Of a DNA stretch of 41,391 nt, positions 1-10,400 are shown piece by piece. Source of the DNA: Trileptium ribeirensis (Eukaryota > Nematoda > Enoplea > Enoplida > Thoracostomopsidae); contig JASANE010027871.1 in assembly GCA_030248225.1 (NCBI GenBank), positions 1 to 41,391 on the forward strand, given 5' to 3'. The notes under the pieces were generated by a model, which made no database searches, was not told where the DNA came from, and worked only from the letters and a program-made list of their open reading frames with translations. Both the position numbers and the translations under genes were made by a program. Position 1 is the first letter of the stretch. Each line of letters begins with the position of its first letter.

Positions 1-510
1 ACTACTGAAATATCGAAATTTTTTCAAAAAAGTTTAAAAATTTAGCAAACACGGAAAAATTCAACAAAATTGACAAAATTTTAACAAAAAGTAAGGTCCG
101 GCACAAGTCACAGTTCACAATTCACTTGTTATAGGTAATCGCGGCTTAGTGTGAAAACGACAATATATCCGTTATGTAAAAGAATAAATTGCTTATATAC
201 TCTCACACTTCTCCATTTTCCATATTTATTCACGTTTTATATCATACTATGCTACTAAAACACAGTTTATGGGTGTATAACAGAGCGCTATCAAAATATG
301 ATGGCATAAGTTAGCACGGTCGGTAAATTGCTGTAAAGGTTAGTGTTGGGGCTGGTGCCGTTTCCACCACCAAATTTTTCTTTTTCATTTCAATAAAGGC
401 CGCCCCCACGCCGCCCTGGTATTCTCTGTCGTCCTCGGCGTGGCATATGAGCGCAATATTTACGTAAACTATATATATATAACTTGCTATATAAATATAA
501 ACTAGCTATG
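1..510. other. AT-rich intergenic DNA, no gene seen
   Basis: No coding frame or recognisable repeat was found. A short GC-rich patch lies near 390-450 and is followed by runs of TA steps from about 465. G is present at ordinary frequency here, in contrast with the next segment. Confidence 0.6.
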
Positions 511-1266
511 TATTTAACTATAAATATATAATATAAAATAAAACTCATATAATTATCAAAATTCCCCCATACCCATAAATTCCCCAAAACCTAAATTTCT
601 TAAATAAAATTATATAAAACACACTTTTTCTTTTTATCCACCCTTTTTCCTACAATATATACCTCACCCATCCTTTTCTTCTACCCACAACCAAAATTCT
701 TCTCAAAATCTATTTTTCTCCTTTTTCCTATTTTTCTACTAAAACTCAAACTACCCTCCCTCTTCTAATACCTAACCAAACTCCTCCAAGATTTAATATT
801 TTCTTCCTCTCACCCCGTCTCTTAAGATATATAAAACTCCCTTTCCCCTCTTACCTTTTTTCCATAAAATTTCCTTTTTCTAAATTTTTCTTCATTTTTC
901 TCCATTTTTCAACTATCCCCCATTCCCTTAAAATTCAACCCCTATCCTTCAAATTTTAATATCCTTTTTCCCTTATCACCCCTATTCATATATCTATTCC
1001 ACCCCTTTCCCATCTCTCTATTTTTCATAAATTTCTATTTTCCAAAATTCCCCATATTTCTCCAATTTTTTTCATCTTTTTCAAACATCTCCCATTTTCT
1101 AAATATTTAACCTCCACTACTCAAAATTATAATATAAACTTCCCTGTCAACCCCATCACCATATTAAAATTTCACAATCCCTCTCTCTACTTTTCTCAAA
1201 GCACACTCCACCTTTCTACCCCATTTCTCATTCTAAATTTTTCATTTAAAATTCTTCTAAATTATA
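511..1266. other. G-depleted, pyrimidine-rich tract (756 bp, five G)
   Basis: Counting base by base, the + strand has G only at 790, 817, 826, 1146 and 1201. Positions 511-789 and 827-1145 contain none. C remains common, so this is not simply AT-rich DNA. The complementary strand is almost free of C and purine-rich. There is no short tandem period and no open frame. The right edge is sharp: from 1286 on, G is frequent again and a GCGATCGC palindrome follows. The function is unknown. It could be a structural tract (R-loop or triplex prone), a satellite-like segment, or the edge of a mobile element. Confidence 0.9.
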
Positions 1267-1286
1267 GTAAATATATAATATATATG

Positions 1287-2685
1287 TCATTGTTGTCGCG
1301 GCGATCGCGTATATCTTTAGTCCAGTACAGGGTACTGTTTGCGGGCGCCTACGTGGCGATGTGATTATTATTAACTAGTTACTTGTTTCATATGGTATTC
1401 AGTGAGTTGTGTATTATTATTATAATAATTATGTTTTGAATTTAATTTGAAGTTGACGAGTTAGCTAGTGTTCTTCAACGTGTCATTATGATTTAGATTG
1501 TCGACATCTCCGTTTTATGTTATTTTTCGTTTTCCCCTGTCGATTAGAGGAAATGGTGGTTTCGAATATGGTTACAGAGTTGGATAGGAAACTATAGGAG
1601 TGGTTTCACGGAGTTATAGCCAGCATTCTTTAGTATGTGTTCACGATCGCTCGTTCACATACAATTGTGGCCCTCGTGTTTTTGGTAACTTATGGATTAT
1701 AATCTTTGTTTTACAAAACGCGTTTACTACTGTACTACGAGTTGTGATCATTTAGTGTGATTTTGAATGGCTTGTTTTCACGAATTCCGCATTTATTCCT
1801 TTAGAACTAACAGACGTCCATTGGCGAGAAAAAGCGTAGCGATTTATATCGTTTTATTTCTTGGCTTAACGCGATCTGCGAGTTTTCTCGGGTACGGTAT
1901 GAGGATAGAATGTGTTAACTGTATTACACTCGAAATTAATATGGATCTACTTGGAGGCCGACCGACTACGTTTTATTCGAGGTTCTTATCAGGTCGTCGC
2001 CATATTTTTATTACTGTAGTATTGCTTATATTGATTTGTTGCCAGTGATTACTAGCCAGTATGCGCTAGTTAGTGAGGTGTTCGAAGCGAACGTACCGAA
2101 TGATTTTGGATGTAAATTGACTGTCAACATGGTTAATCTAAGTAGCAAAATACGGTGCTGGTCTGTCATATGAAGACTGTTTAACGTATGGTGGACTTTG
2201 CTACGGATTCGTAATGTTCTTCTATACTGGTTATTATTCGTTTGCGTACTATTTACGGGTCGTGTAATACGATATTAATAACATCACGAACTCGGAGTGC
2301 CACGATTGTTTGTTTGTAAGCCGAATTCTGAACAAAGTTTGCCAACCAGGTATTAAATTCGAGTTCAGACTCAGGTGGTTTTTTTGATTGGTAAACCTCA
2401 ACGTTTAGTCAGTTCAGACTACCGTAGAAAATGGGCGCTTCGTGTTTTTGGTAAATAAATATTTGCGACCCTTTGGCTGTTGTTGACTTGGAGTAAGAAG
2501 AGCATAATAGAATGTCAGTGATAAATCACGGACATTTGCGGGTCGTATACTACATTACATTCCCAAGTATCGCCACTCTACTAGTCCGCTAGACCACGAT
2601 CTCGCGCACCCCAGTCTGCAACAGAAGAGGTATTTAGTAGCCTATACTGTAACTAAGCTATAAACTTTGTGTATTATAGTAAGCA
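1287..2685 (+). other. Candidate LTR/leader region of the left retroelement
   Basis: This 1.4-kb non-coding segment lies between the G-depleted tract and a primer-binding-site-like motif. It could run from a TG near 1285 to the CA at 2684-2685, as LTRs do. No second copy is present in the window, so the LTR cannot be confirmed by comparison. A 93-residue open frame at 1767-2048 resembles no known protein and is probably chance. Confidence 0.3.
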
Positions 2686-2686
2686 C

Positions 2687-2703
2687 TGGGGGTCGGAGCG
2701 CCG
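2687..2703 (+). other. Candidate primer-binding site
   Basis: TGGGGGTCGGAGCGCCG starts one base after a CA dinucleotide that could end an LTR. Primer-binding sites start with TGG because they pair with the CCA end of a tRNA. The second gag element also has a TGGGGG-starting motif upstream of its gag. The primer tRNA cannot be named without a tRNA set. Confidence 0.35.
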
Positions 2704-2938
2704 CGTGAGCACGGAACTACACAGCCAATAAAGAAATCCAGCTCCGACATGGTGGCCATGACGAGGCCAATGCCAATGCCGATCCTGTGAAGATCCTGTT
2801 GATACGTTTGCCGGATTGGATTGGTCCGTGGTTAGTGGTGGTATTTATTGACATTTTCTTAGCGTTATTTTTGCGCGTTACAGCACGAATTGGTGAGTGT
2901 CGTAGCTGTAAACGGTGTTTTGTTTCTTTCATGATATG

Positions 2939-3373
2939 GACGACACAGCTGCGTCTATGCCGCACGACGATACGACCCAGTGGTTTATAGGGATAGATAG
3001 CGCCAGTACGCCGTTGCCTACCGCTACGGATGACCCGACCACGTCCAGGAGTAATGCTACGTTAACTCCGCTGGAAGCGACTTTGCGTCGATTGGAGGTA
3101 AGCTTAGTTGACACAAGCCGTAAGTACGATGAGATAACGGATTTAGTAAATGACACTAGTCGTCAATATGAAAAAATCATGGTAGATAACAATGGAGCGC
3201 GAACGCAAAACCAAAATTTTGTACTACGACAAAATAATGATTTACAAGAACAAATAAGACGGCAGAACGGTAATATACACGAGCAAATGAGTGAGATGCG
3301 AGGTAATCTTAATCAGTTACGAGATCTCATAAGCATGGAGCCTGTGCAACTCCGACCTCTGATGTCGGAATAG
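2939..3373 (+). CDS. Gag N-terminal region with predicted coiled coil
   Basis: The start at 2939 (MDDTAASMPHDD) is preferred because the frame upstream reads hydrophobic, unlikely leader sequence. The product is about 144 residues. The N-terminal third is Thr/Pro/Asp-rich. The rest is charged, Gln/Asn-rich and heptad-like (MVDNNGARTQNQNF, then DLQEQIRRQNGNIHEQM), as expected for a multimerising gag arm. The frame closes at 3371-3373, but the adjacent frame is open from 3313 and carries on into the gag core. A single -1 change in the overlap would link them. That change is either an indel in this dead copy or a shift. Homology to a named family was not recognised for this part alone. Confidence 0.45.
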   Translation, partial: DDTAASMPHDDTTQWFIGIDSASTPLPTATDDPTTSRSNATLTPLEATLRRLEVSLVDTSRKYDEITDLVNDTSRQYEKIMVDNNGARTQNQNFVLRQNNDLQEQIRRQNGNIHEQMSEMRGNLNQLRDLISMEPVQLRPLMSE

Positions 3374-4740
3374 AAGGTTCAGTTTACATGGATGGTACCG
3401 TTATAGAGGTGGATACTAGGCCGAAAGTACGATTAGGTGTTACATCTACTTTGCCGGTGATAGACCCCGTTAGGGCTAAACAGCCTCCAGTGCTAGCGCC
3501 ATTGCCGACACATCAGGTTACAACTTTCGATATCCCGTCAGTATCTACAATGGCTCAGTCGGTACCGGCTGTTGTGTCTACCCCGGTTATATCAGCTCCA
3601 GCTTCAGTGACTGTAGTCTCGACCGGGATTACGACTGTACCAACCAGAACTACTGCCGCTACGTGTACACACTATTCGTATACGCCCGCTGTTGCGTCTG
3701 CCCCTGTGCCAGCACCTGTGACAGCGGTTGCTCCTGCAATGCCACCTATTGTAGTTAACGTGCCACCCCCGAAAGAACCTGTTAATATCGAACGGTACTA
3801 TGGTACAACGGATTTCGCCACGTACTTTCGTAGGGTGGAAATGGAGTTTGAATTAGCAGGTGTGGAAAAGTCCAGTGATAAAGTTCGTACATTGCGTAAG
3901 AAATTAACGGATGCAGCTCGCAGTTTTATTGAGTTGTTAATGACTGGTGCCGAAGCGCCGGAGACATATGAAGACCTAGTGTACGAGTTGCACGAACGAT
4001 TTGCAGAAAGTAGAGAATTCGTAGACGAAGTTCAGCGGTTCCGGCAAATGAGTCAAAAAGTTCTGTACCAGATTTCGCTGATGAGTTAGAATTGCAGTGG
4101 CGCAAGCGAATTGTTCCGTTGGAACTCGGTGATAAACACGCCGCCAATCTATCGCGCAATACGTTTTTGCGAGGAATACTACGTGGATTACGTTCACGCT
4201 GGATTTATCCATGGTGATCAATTGCCCTTCTATGAGTTGAAACGTCGAGCGGTACAAATTGAGCGCACAGAAAAATTATTAGCAGGATCCGAGGACGATG
4301 GCACCTTGCCACGATCCACAAATAGATCGGTTCCTCAACGGTCGTAGAGACCAAGTCCAAATGCTAACACTAATAATGCAGTAGCACCACGAAGGAATAA
4401 TGGTCGGCAGGCTCCAATGCGCATGAGTGGCGGAAACCAAAGCAATGACGTGAGAAACACCCGAGTTGTGGAGCCGGCTACTGCGTCCTTAATTGTGTGT
4501 TATGATTGTGGTGCCACAGGGCATGTCCGTGCGTTATGCCCATATCGGGATGCACGCCTTCGTCAACAAGAACGCGGTGTAGTGAGGGAAGTTGCTTCTC
4601 GATCACCGCCTGTGCAACGTGCGTCAAATAATGCGGAATCCATAACGCCCAAAGAACTGTGGAAGTGTTACTTATGTGGTAAACCAGGCCACTTTGCTCG
4701 GGATTGTCGTCAGCGATCTGTAAATTTGAAAAACAGTTAG
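3313..4740 (+). pseudogene. gag: Frameshifted gag core and nucleocapsid
   Basis: The segment 3388-4089 starts with a Pro/Thr/Val-rich low-complexity arm and ends in a retrotransposon gag core (motifs YYGTTDFATYFRRVEMEFEL and YEDLVYELHERFAESREF). After about position 4055 the family-like reading continues in a different frame. It returns to the original frame near 4210, and a TAG at 4345-4347 interrupts that frame. From 4417 two zinc knuckles follow, both C-x2-C-x4-H-x4-C: CYDCGATGHVRALC at 4498-4539 and CYLCGKPGHFARDC at 4666-4707. The last frame ends at 4740, overlapping the protease frame by 37 bases. These breaks mean no intact gag is made from this copy. Confidence 0.7.
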
Positions 4741-5957
4741 CGGGTGAGTACCTACGTGGTTCTGAGGCGCGATCCGAACCTAAAGCAGTACAGTCAGTTA
4801 GGCTAGATGCATTGGATAATCGGATGCATAACATGGAACGTTATATGAACGGATGCATGAACGATATACTGACACACTTGAAGTGGGCTAGTGTCGTAAG
4901 TCCCAATAGGAATGCGGGTGGATCCGGTATTGCGCATAATTCGCCTGAAAATTCACGAGGTCAGATTAGGATGGAAAATGTTTCTGAATTAGCGTTGGAG
5001 GAAAATTCGGAATTACCAAATAATACGCAAGTTTCGTTGACCCAGATGGAAACGCTGGCACGTCCTGCTAAATCATGTTTCTATGTGGATGTACGAATTG
5101 ACTCGTACAAATTACGCGGGTTAGTGGACACCGGAGCTCAAATGACCATCACGCTTCAAGAAGTGTACGAAAAGGGCTTCACCAGATATAAGTTGAATTC
5201 GGAAGTCCTTCAAGTATTCGCGTTCGATGGTTCTCCAGCTAGTAAGACATTGGGATGGTTCGAAGCCCTCGTACATTTTGGGGACCAGTCCAAATACGTG
5301 CAGATTTACGTTGTACCAGATATGCCGGTGGCGATTGTCATTTGGGATGACATGTTGCGAAAATTCAAAGCAACGATCGATTACCAACGAATGAGAATTC
5401 TGGTTGGTGATCAGCCTGTGCGTTCTTGGTCTCTGGTTCAGCGTAAGGAAGGAATGACTAAGGAGGCAGACCCGAAAGATTTGGTGTCATCTGAGAAACT
5501 GATGGAAGTGCCTATAAGAGCCTTTCACGTATGTCGTGTGTCCGTAGATGTGGAAATCCCACCAGAGTGTACAAAATTGGTGCCATGCAGCATCAATACT
5601 GCTGATTATAATGGACATAGTGTGCTGGTGGAATCCGACGTGAGCACTCGGTTTGCACGCCCAATCATGTGCCCGAACGCCGTTGTAGAAGTCCAGGAAA
5701 ATATGGTTTGGGTGCCTGTTACCAACCTAGAACCGAAGTCGTATAAGTTGACAGCGGATGACGTGATGTCACACGTTACAGAAATTGTGGATACCGTTGC
5801 TGTCACGTCGATGGAAAAACCAGCGATGACTGATGTCGATTATTCTAAGGCCGTTACCAATAAGATTCAGATTAGAGCGAAGGAAGCTAAACGCTTATAT
5901 AGGGAGTTATGCAGGTTTCACAGAATGAGTGCAAAAAGTGGGCACTTTTGTCTCTAA
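4704..5957 (+). CDS. Retroelement aspartic protease and pre-RT linker, truncated
   Basis: This is an open frame of 417 codons, probably entered by frameshifting from gag and not from its own start. Residues 124-240 form a retropepsin. The catalytic motif GLVDTGAQMTI has its Asp at residue 142 (codon at 5127). The C-terminal part has PVAIVIWDDMLRKF where family members have a hydrophobic-G-x-D-F/L strand, so the Gly of that motif is changed. Residues 260-390 resemble the beta-rich linker before reverse transcriptase in Ty3/gypsy polyproteins. The retroelement sequence ends at 5909. The last 16 codons (5910-5954) and the TAA at 5955-5957 belong to the inserted arm. No reverse transcriptase follows. 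Confidence 0.7.
   Translation: MSSAICKFEKQLAGEYLRGSEARSEPKAVQSVRLDALDNRMHNMERYMNGCMNDILTHLKWASVVSPNRNAGGSGIAHNSPENSRGQIRMENVSELALEENSELPNNTQVSLTQMETLARPAKSCFYVDVRIDSYKLRGLVDTGAQMTITLQEVYEKGFTRYKLNSEVLQVFAFDGSPASKTLGWFEALVHFGDQSKYVQIYVVPDMPVAIVIWDDMLRKFKATIDYQRMRILVGDQPVRSWSLVQRKEGMTKEADPKDLVSSEKLMEVPIRAFHVCRVSVDVEIPPECTKLVPCSINTADYNGHSVLVESDVSTRFARPIMCPNAVVEVQENMVWVPVTNLEPKSYKLTADDVMSHVTEIVDTVAVTSMEKPAMTDVDYSKAVTNKIQIRAKEAKRLYRELCRFHRMSAKSGHFCL
4722..4728 (+). promoter_or_regulatory. Candidate -1 ribosomal frameshift heptamer at the gag/pro overlap
   Basis: A_AAT_TTG lies in the gag zero frame (GTA AAT TTG), inside the 37-base overlap between the nucleocapsid frame ending at 4740 and the protease frame. 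It fits X_XXY_YYZ, and slipping back one base enters the protease frame directly. Many LTR retroelements make Gag-Pro-Pol by -1 shifting at such sites. Z=G is a less favoured last base, and no downstream pseudoknot was established. Confidence 0.45.
5907..5909. repeat. Putative target-site duplication TTA (left)
   Basis: TTA sits directly outside the left arm terminus (TGCAGG...). TTA also sits directly outside the right arm terminus (...CCTGCA) at 21752-21754. A 3-bp duplication fits PIF/Harbinger (TWA) or CACTA-type transposition. Three bases is weak evidence on its own. Confidence 0.45.
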
Positions 5958-6620
5958 CAACCGTCTGCAAGAAACTAAAATCTCTAATGGGCGGCTATAT
6001 GATATTTTAGTTTCTTGCAAACAGCTGCTAGAGATTTTTGTCTCTAATGACTGCTTGTTAGATATTTAAATCTCTAACAGACAGCTGTAAGAGATTTTAG
6101 TCTTATATAGAAAGCCAATAAATACAGAAATCTCTAACATCTAGCTGTTAGAGACTAAAATCTCTTGCAGCTAGCCATAACAGATTACTGTCTCTAATGG
6201 CTAGCTGTTAGAAACTCTTGTCTCTTACAGCCAGTTATGTAATACAAAAGTCTCTAATAGCTATCCATTAGAATTTCAAATATTTATCGGTTGGCTGTAA
6301 GAGACTTTTGTATGTTACAGCTGGCTGTAAGAGACAAAAGTTTCTAACAGCTAGCCATTAAAGACAAAAATTCGTAGCGGCTAGCCGTTAGAGATTTTAG
6401 TGTCTTATGGCTAGCTGTTAGATATTATTGTATTTCACAGACATATGTAAAGTTTATGCTGTCGAATTTTCCCCATATTTAGCCAAGTTTCCCAAAATAT
6501 TTCGCGCGCGTGCTAAATGTGGTTAACACGTAAAAACTTTTTGTTCAAATTTAATTGCTCGTTCACAGAAAAATGCGCCCATCTACTCAAAAAATTTTGT
6601 TACAATATATACGACATGTC
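5910..6620 (+). repeat. Left inverted arm with palindromic subrepeats
   Basis: From about 5950 to 6430 the arm is an array of roughly 31-bp, largely self-complementary units built from AGAGAC/GTCTCT half-sites and a GCTAGC centre, for example GCTAGCTGTTAGAGAC and its complement. Many units can fold individually. After the array comes a spacer (6430-6570), then sequence matching the right arm again from ATGCGCCCAT near 6574 through AAAAAATTTTGTTACA. Arrayed subterminal motifs of this kind serve as transposase binding sites in several DNA transposon groups. That role is inferred here. Confidence 0.8.
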
Positions 6621-6702
6621 GTATGTTACATACGACATGTCGTATATAACAGAGTTACTGCGACATGTCGTATGTACCTATGTTACATACGACCTGTCGT
6701 AT
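6609..6702. repeat. Cluster of a 16-bp palindrome
   Basis: ATACGACATGTCGTAT is a perfect 16-bp palindrome at 6609-6624 and 6630-6645, separated by GTTAC. Diverged copies lie at 6658-6673 (left half altered) and 6687-6702 (one central base changed), with GTTAC/GTAAC flanks. A related partial copy occurs in the right arm region (about 21207-21223) and another near 20540-20567. This is the architecture of a binding site for a dimeric DNA-binding protein, or of a cruciform. No binding protein is encoded nearby. Confidence 0.8.
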
Positions 6703-6760
6703 GTAACACTAGAGTGCTAGCAACTTGCGTCCTTATAGTTTTCAAAAATAACAGTACGTT

Positions 6761-7407
6761 TAATATCAAACTGGAGGGGCACCAATATCAAACTGGAGGG
6801 GGTTCAATATCAAACTGGAGCGATCACCAATACCAAACTGGAGGGGGCACCAATATAAAATTAGAGAAGGCAACAATATCAAACTGGAGGGACGACAATA
6901 TCAAACTATAGGGGGACACCAATGAAAACTGGAGGTTTGCACCAATATCAAACTGGAGGGGCACCAATATCAAACTGTAGGTGGGCGCCAATATAAAACT
7001 GGAGGGTGGCACCAATATCAAACTGCAAAAGGGCACCCATATCAAAATGGAGGCGGTACCAATATCGAACTGGACGGGGGCACCAATATCAAACTGGAGG
7101 GAACACCAATATCAAACTAGAGGATGCACCAATATCAAACTGGAGGGGACACAATATCAAACCGGAGGGGTGCACTGTTATCAAACTGGAGGGGCACCAA
7201 TATCAAACATGAGGGGGCACCAATATCAAACTGGAGGGGACACCAATATCACACTGGATGGGGCACAATATCAAACTGTAGGTGGGCACCAATATACTGG
7301 AGGGGGCACCAATATCAAACTGGAGGGGGCAACAATACCAAACTGGAGGGGGCACTAATATCAAACTGGAGGGGCACCAATATCAAACTGTAGGGATACC
7401 AATATTT
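6761..7407 (+). repeat. Minisatellite, about 28 copies of a 21-24 bp unit
   Basis: The unit consensus is CACCAATATCAAACTGGAGG with a variable number of following G. Copies diverge by point changes and small indels. Open frames that read through it in several phases (repeating NIKLEG and QTGG peptides) are by-products. The same unit occurs at 20173-20350 and 21164-21197 on the same strand, although the surrounding arms are inverted. Confidence 0.95.
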
Positions 7408-10400
7408 GGGTCTTCCCATCTTTCTGCGTGTCCGCAAAAACCCACAATTTGCAACCACTGTTTGAGAGGCCCGGCAGGATTTCGATGCAAAGTATCAAGC
7501 AATGGACACGAGGTTGTCGAACTATATACTAAGTTCAGACATGCTACAAAATACAGATTTATCTATAATCTGTTTCGGTTAAGATTCAGTCACTACATAT
7601 ATAAGGCAGAAATTCTATTTTGCCATCACCCGAGTGCTAACGGTTGGCTCGATTTCAAACTGTTTACAGTGCTAGGCCGCGATAGCCATTTGCGAACAAG
7701 TAGGGTCAGCGAAAAAGTTTCGAACCGTTCTCGTCTCCAGTTCACAATAGTGAATGTTTCGCATGTTTAAGTGTTAGGACAAAACCAGGACTGCTACTTC
7801 GACCACGCTTAATAGTCTTTCCATTCGTATCATATTTTATTCGCGTTCTTACCGCAATCACAATGTTTTCAAACAGTTGTGCTAGCTATGCGCAAGTAAA
7901 TAAGACCCCGATAACCATTCTATTTTGTGGTAAATTAATATCAAATCAAAAACGGATGTTAACGAGAAAATAAGGCACTTTGTTAGGTTTTTCTCTAACC
8001 AAAAATTGTAATATCAAAACCACGCGGTGAAATATTGACTTAGCATTAGAACTGAAAGCTATAGGTTCTTTAGTGGCTATGGACTTTGTATTTGGATTCG
8101 TCTTTGCTTCTAAAAATAATATAATAGTGACGTTATAAACATATCAGTTTAGCTCCTCGCATTCAAAGAACAATACCCACTTGTTTAAAATTTAATATAA
8201 TAGTTATGTTATAAATAAATCCGTTCTACAGTTGGCTCTTAGTATTCGGTAACAAACGCACTTATTTCAACCTGGATCAAAGATATGAATGTACGAATAT
8301 AAGAATTTGTGTATAGCTATTCTATTGATGCGCTGTACCTTTCGCAATAACAACTTATCAAAATTTTGCTATTACCAATGCCGACGGATATCTCTATCAA
8401 ATCAGCTAATTTTTCACAGCATATATATGTGTCTATAAAAGAATGGCTAGCCATCGATTTGGCGCTGATGTTTTCGTATTTGGTCGAATATCTTGATGAA
8501 ACCTTATTAAAAACGGCAAAATTAAACAATTTTACATAAATAAAGAACAGTGAGATTTTATTTTTTGAACTATTAAACACGCAGAGGGTACAAGTTTCGC
8601 CAGGATAGGGCCCTATGTGGAAAACTAGGGGCAAACCACCGTTTCTAATATAAAACCTGTCGTTATAGATGACAAAATTGCTTTCGTCAAAATCGCAGTT
8701 TGGCGCTTCTTAACATTTATCACCCATCAATATTTATGGACATCTAATTTCGGAGACTCGACTTTTTATCTTGAATGACTATATTATAAAATTGTAAATG
8801 GCTATGTCAACATTAGAGCAGTTCACTGCGTAGAGAACATAACTTGTTAGCAATAGCAAACATATATACACTAATATGTCAGTTATAATAAATTATTATA
8901 GACGTGTCTGTCAGCCAAAGCAGGGTTGTTTCGCGGTGGTGTTGTAAATAGTGTAATAATTTGAATAAAGGCGGACTGTTGTAAAGAATGCTCTTTGTAT
9001 CAGTGGGATATTGAAGCAGTGCATAATTATGCCAACATTTATTCTCGCTTATACTGTTTTTTTTACTTTTCTTTGCTTATCTCAAAAAAAGGGGTCAAAT
9101 TATGTACGCCTTTACGTTTAGTATAGAAAAAATGTGTTGCGGCCATGCGCTTTCTTGATCTGTTCGCAATACCAAAATATATCTTTATTTTTGAGGCTGA
9201 TACGTTTACTGTTGTTTAAGTTTTATTTTTAGATAATTTTTATTTGCAGCTTCATTCGGTCGATGATCGCATGCCGGTTGTTATGTCTAACATTAAAGTT
9301 TAATCGCGGTGTACCAGTGTTTTCTTTATGCTATCGAACAAACTTTTTGGAATGGATTACGTAGTGAAGCCTCGACTGTTGTACATTAAAGAATTAATAA
9401 ACTCATGCAGGGTTTTTGTTGAGCTATTTTTGCGGTTTCTGAGAACTGATTGAAGCAGATTTTAGAATAATGTTTGGGTTATTTTTTTTTGTTTGTACCA
9501 GATTGAGGTTACCGAGCGCTATGTCAAACAGCATTAAAACACTAGCTATACAGCAAGGACAACGATTTGGTCGTTTTCAGCACAGAATAAAACCATACAA
9601 TTCTTCTATTAAATTCCAGAAGTCTATTATTATGACAATACTAGTGTTCGAAATGTGTTTGAGAGAATTGGTTTGTTGTTCTGCAATATCTTATAAAAAC
9701 TCTGATCCGATAGCCGAATTCTGATAGTCGTTTTTAGCACGGACTGTGCGGTCGCAATCTAGGCTTAATTATACAAATGCCAAAAATCGGACCATTGGTT
9801 TGCAAAATTTAGTAATCTCAACCTTTACAATGCGCCGCAGCATCAATAATATACATAACGAATGTCTGACATATTGAAGCCAACGTGGTTATCAACTGTA
9901 TAAGCAATCTAAAACAAACTGTTCACCCTATCAAGCAAGATACTAATATCACTTAAGTTAAAATTTTGAAACCTAATGTTTTGAATATTTTCAAACTCCG
10001 TCTCATAGCTTTAAAATTCGCGTAAAAGCAAAGTAGCTCTCGAATGAATGACGAATCTAGTGAATGTTTTATTTTTAATCACATACATCGGGATTTCGAT
10101 TGGTGACATGTTAAAAGAATGTGAGAAATAACAATTATATACTTATAATGGTCGCGGAATTTTTTTTGCAGATCCTCTGTTGAAATACCGGATGTTCTGT
10201 GCTCATACGACCATATTTCGACACTCAACATTACAAACTCATTGTCCTGCTAAAATCAAATGTTAGCCCTCTGTTATAACCGCTGTCACCGATACAGTGC
10301 TCAAAACTACTACTTCGTATAACAAATAGCATGCTAGTCGTGACGGAAAAGCTTACCAACAAAGCTTAAACTATAGCTCTACACCACTGTTGCGATTGAA

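Larger units (their letters stand above)
1287..5909 (+). mobile_element. 5' part of a degraded Ty3/gypsy-like retroelement
   Basis: In order: LTR-like sequence, primer-site-like motif, a coiled-coil gag N-terminus, a retrotransposon gag core, two CCHC knuckles, and a retropepsin followed by the beta-rich linker seen before reverse transcriptase in Ty3/gypsy elements. Gag carries frameshifts and a stop, so the copy is dead. The body stops at 5909, where the inverted arm of another element begins. Reverse transcriptase, RNase H, integrase and the 3' LTR are all missing. Assignment to Ty3/gypsy rests on gag and protease order, because no reverse transcriptase is available. Confidence 0.65.

Noticed and set aside
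6555..7393. Several overlapping open frames with repeating NIKLEG and QTGG peptides
   Set aside because: They read through the 22-bp minisatellite in different phases. No non-repeat domain is attached.
7282..7770. 162-codon frame downstream of the minisatellite
   Set aside because: The first third is minisatellite, and the rest shows no domain or splice support.
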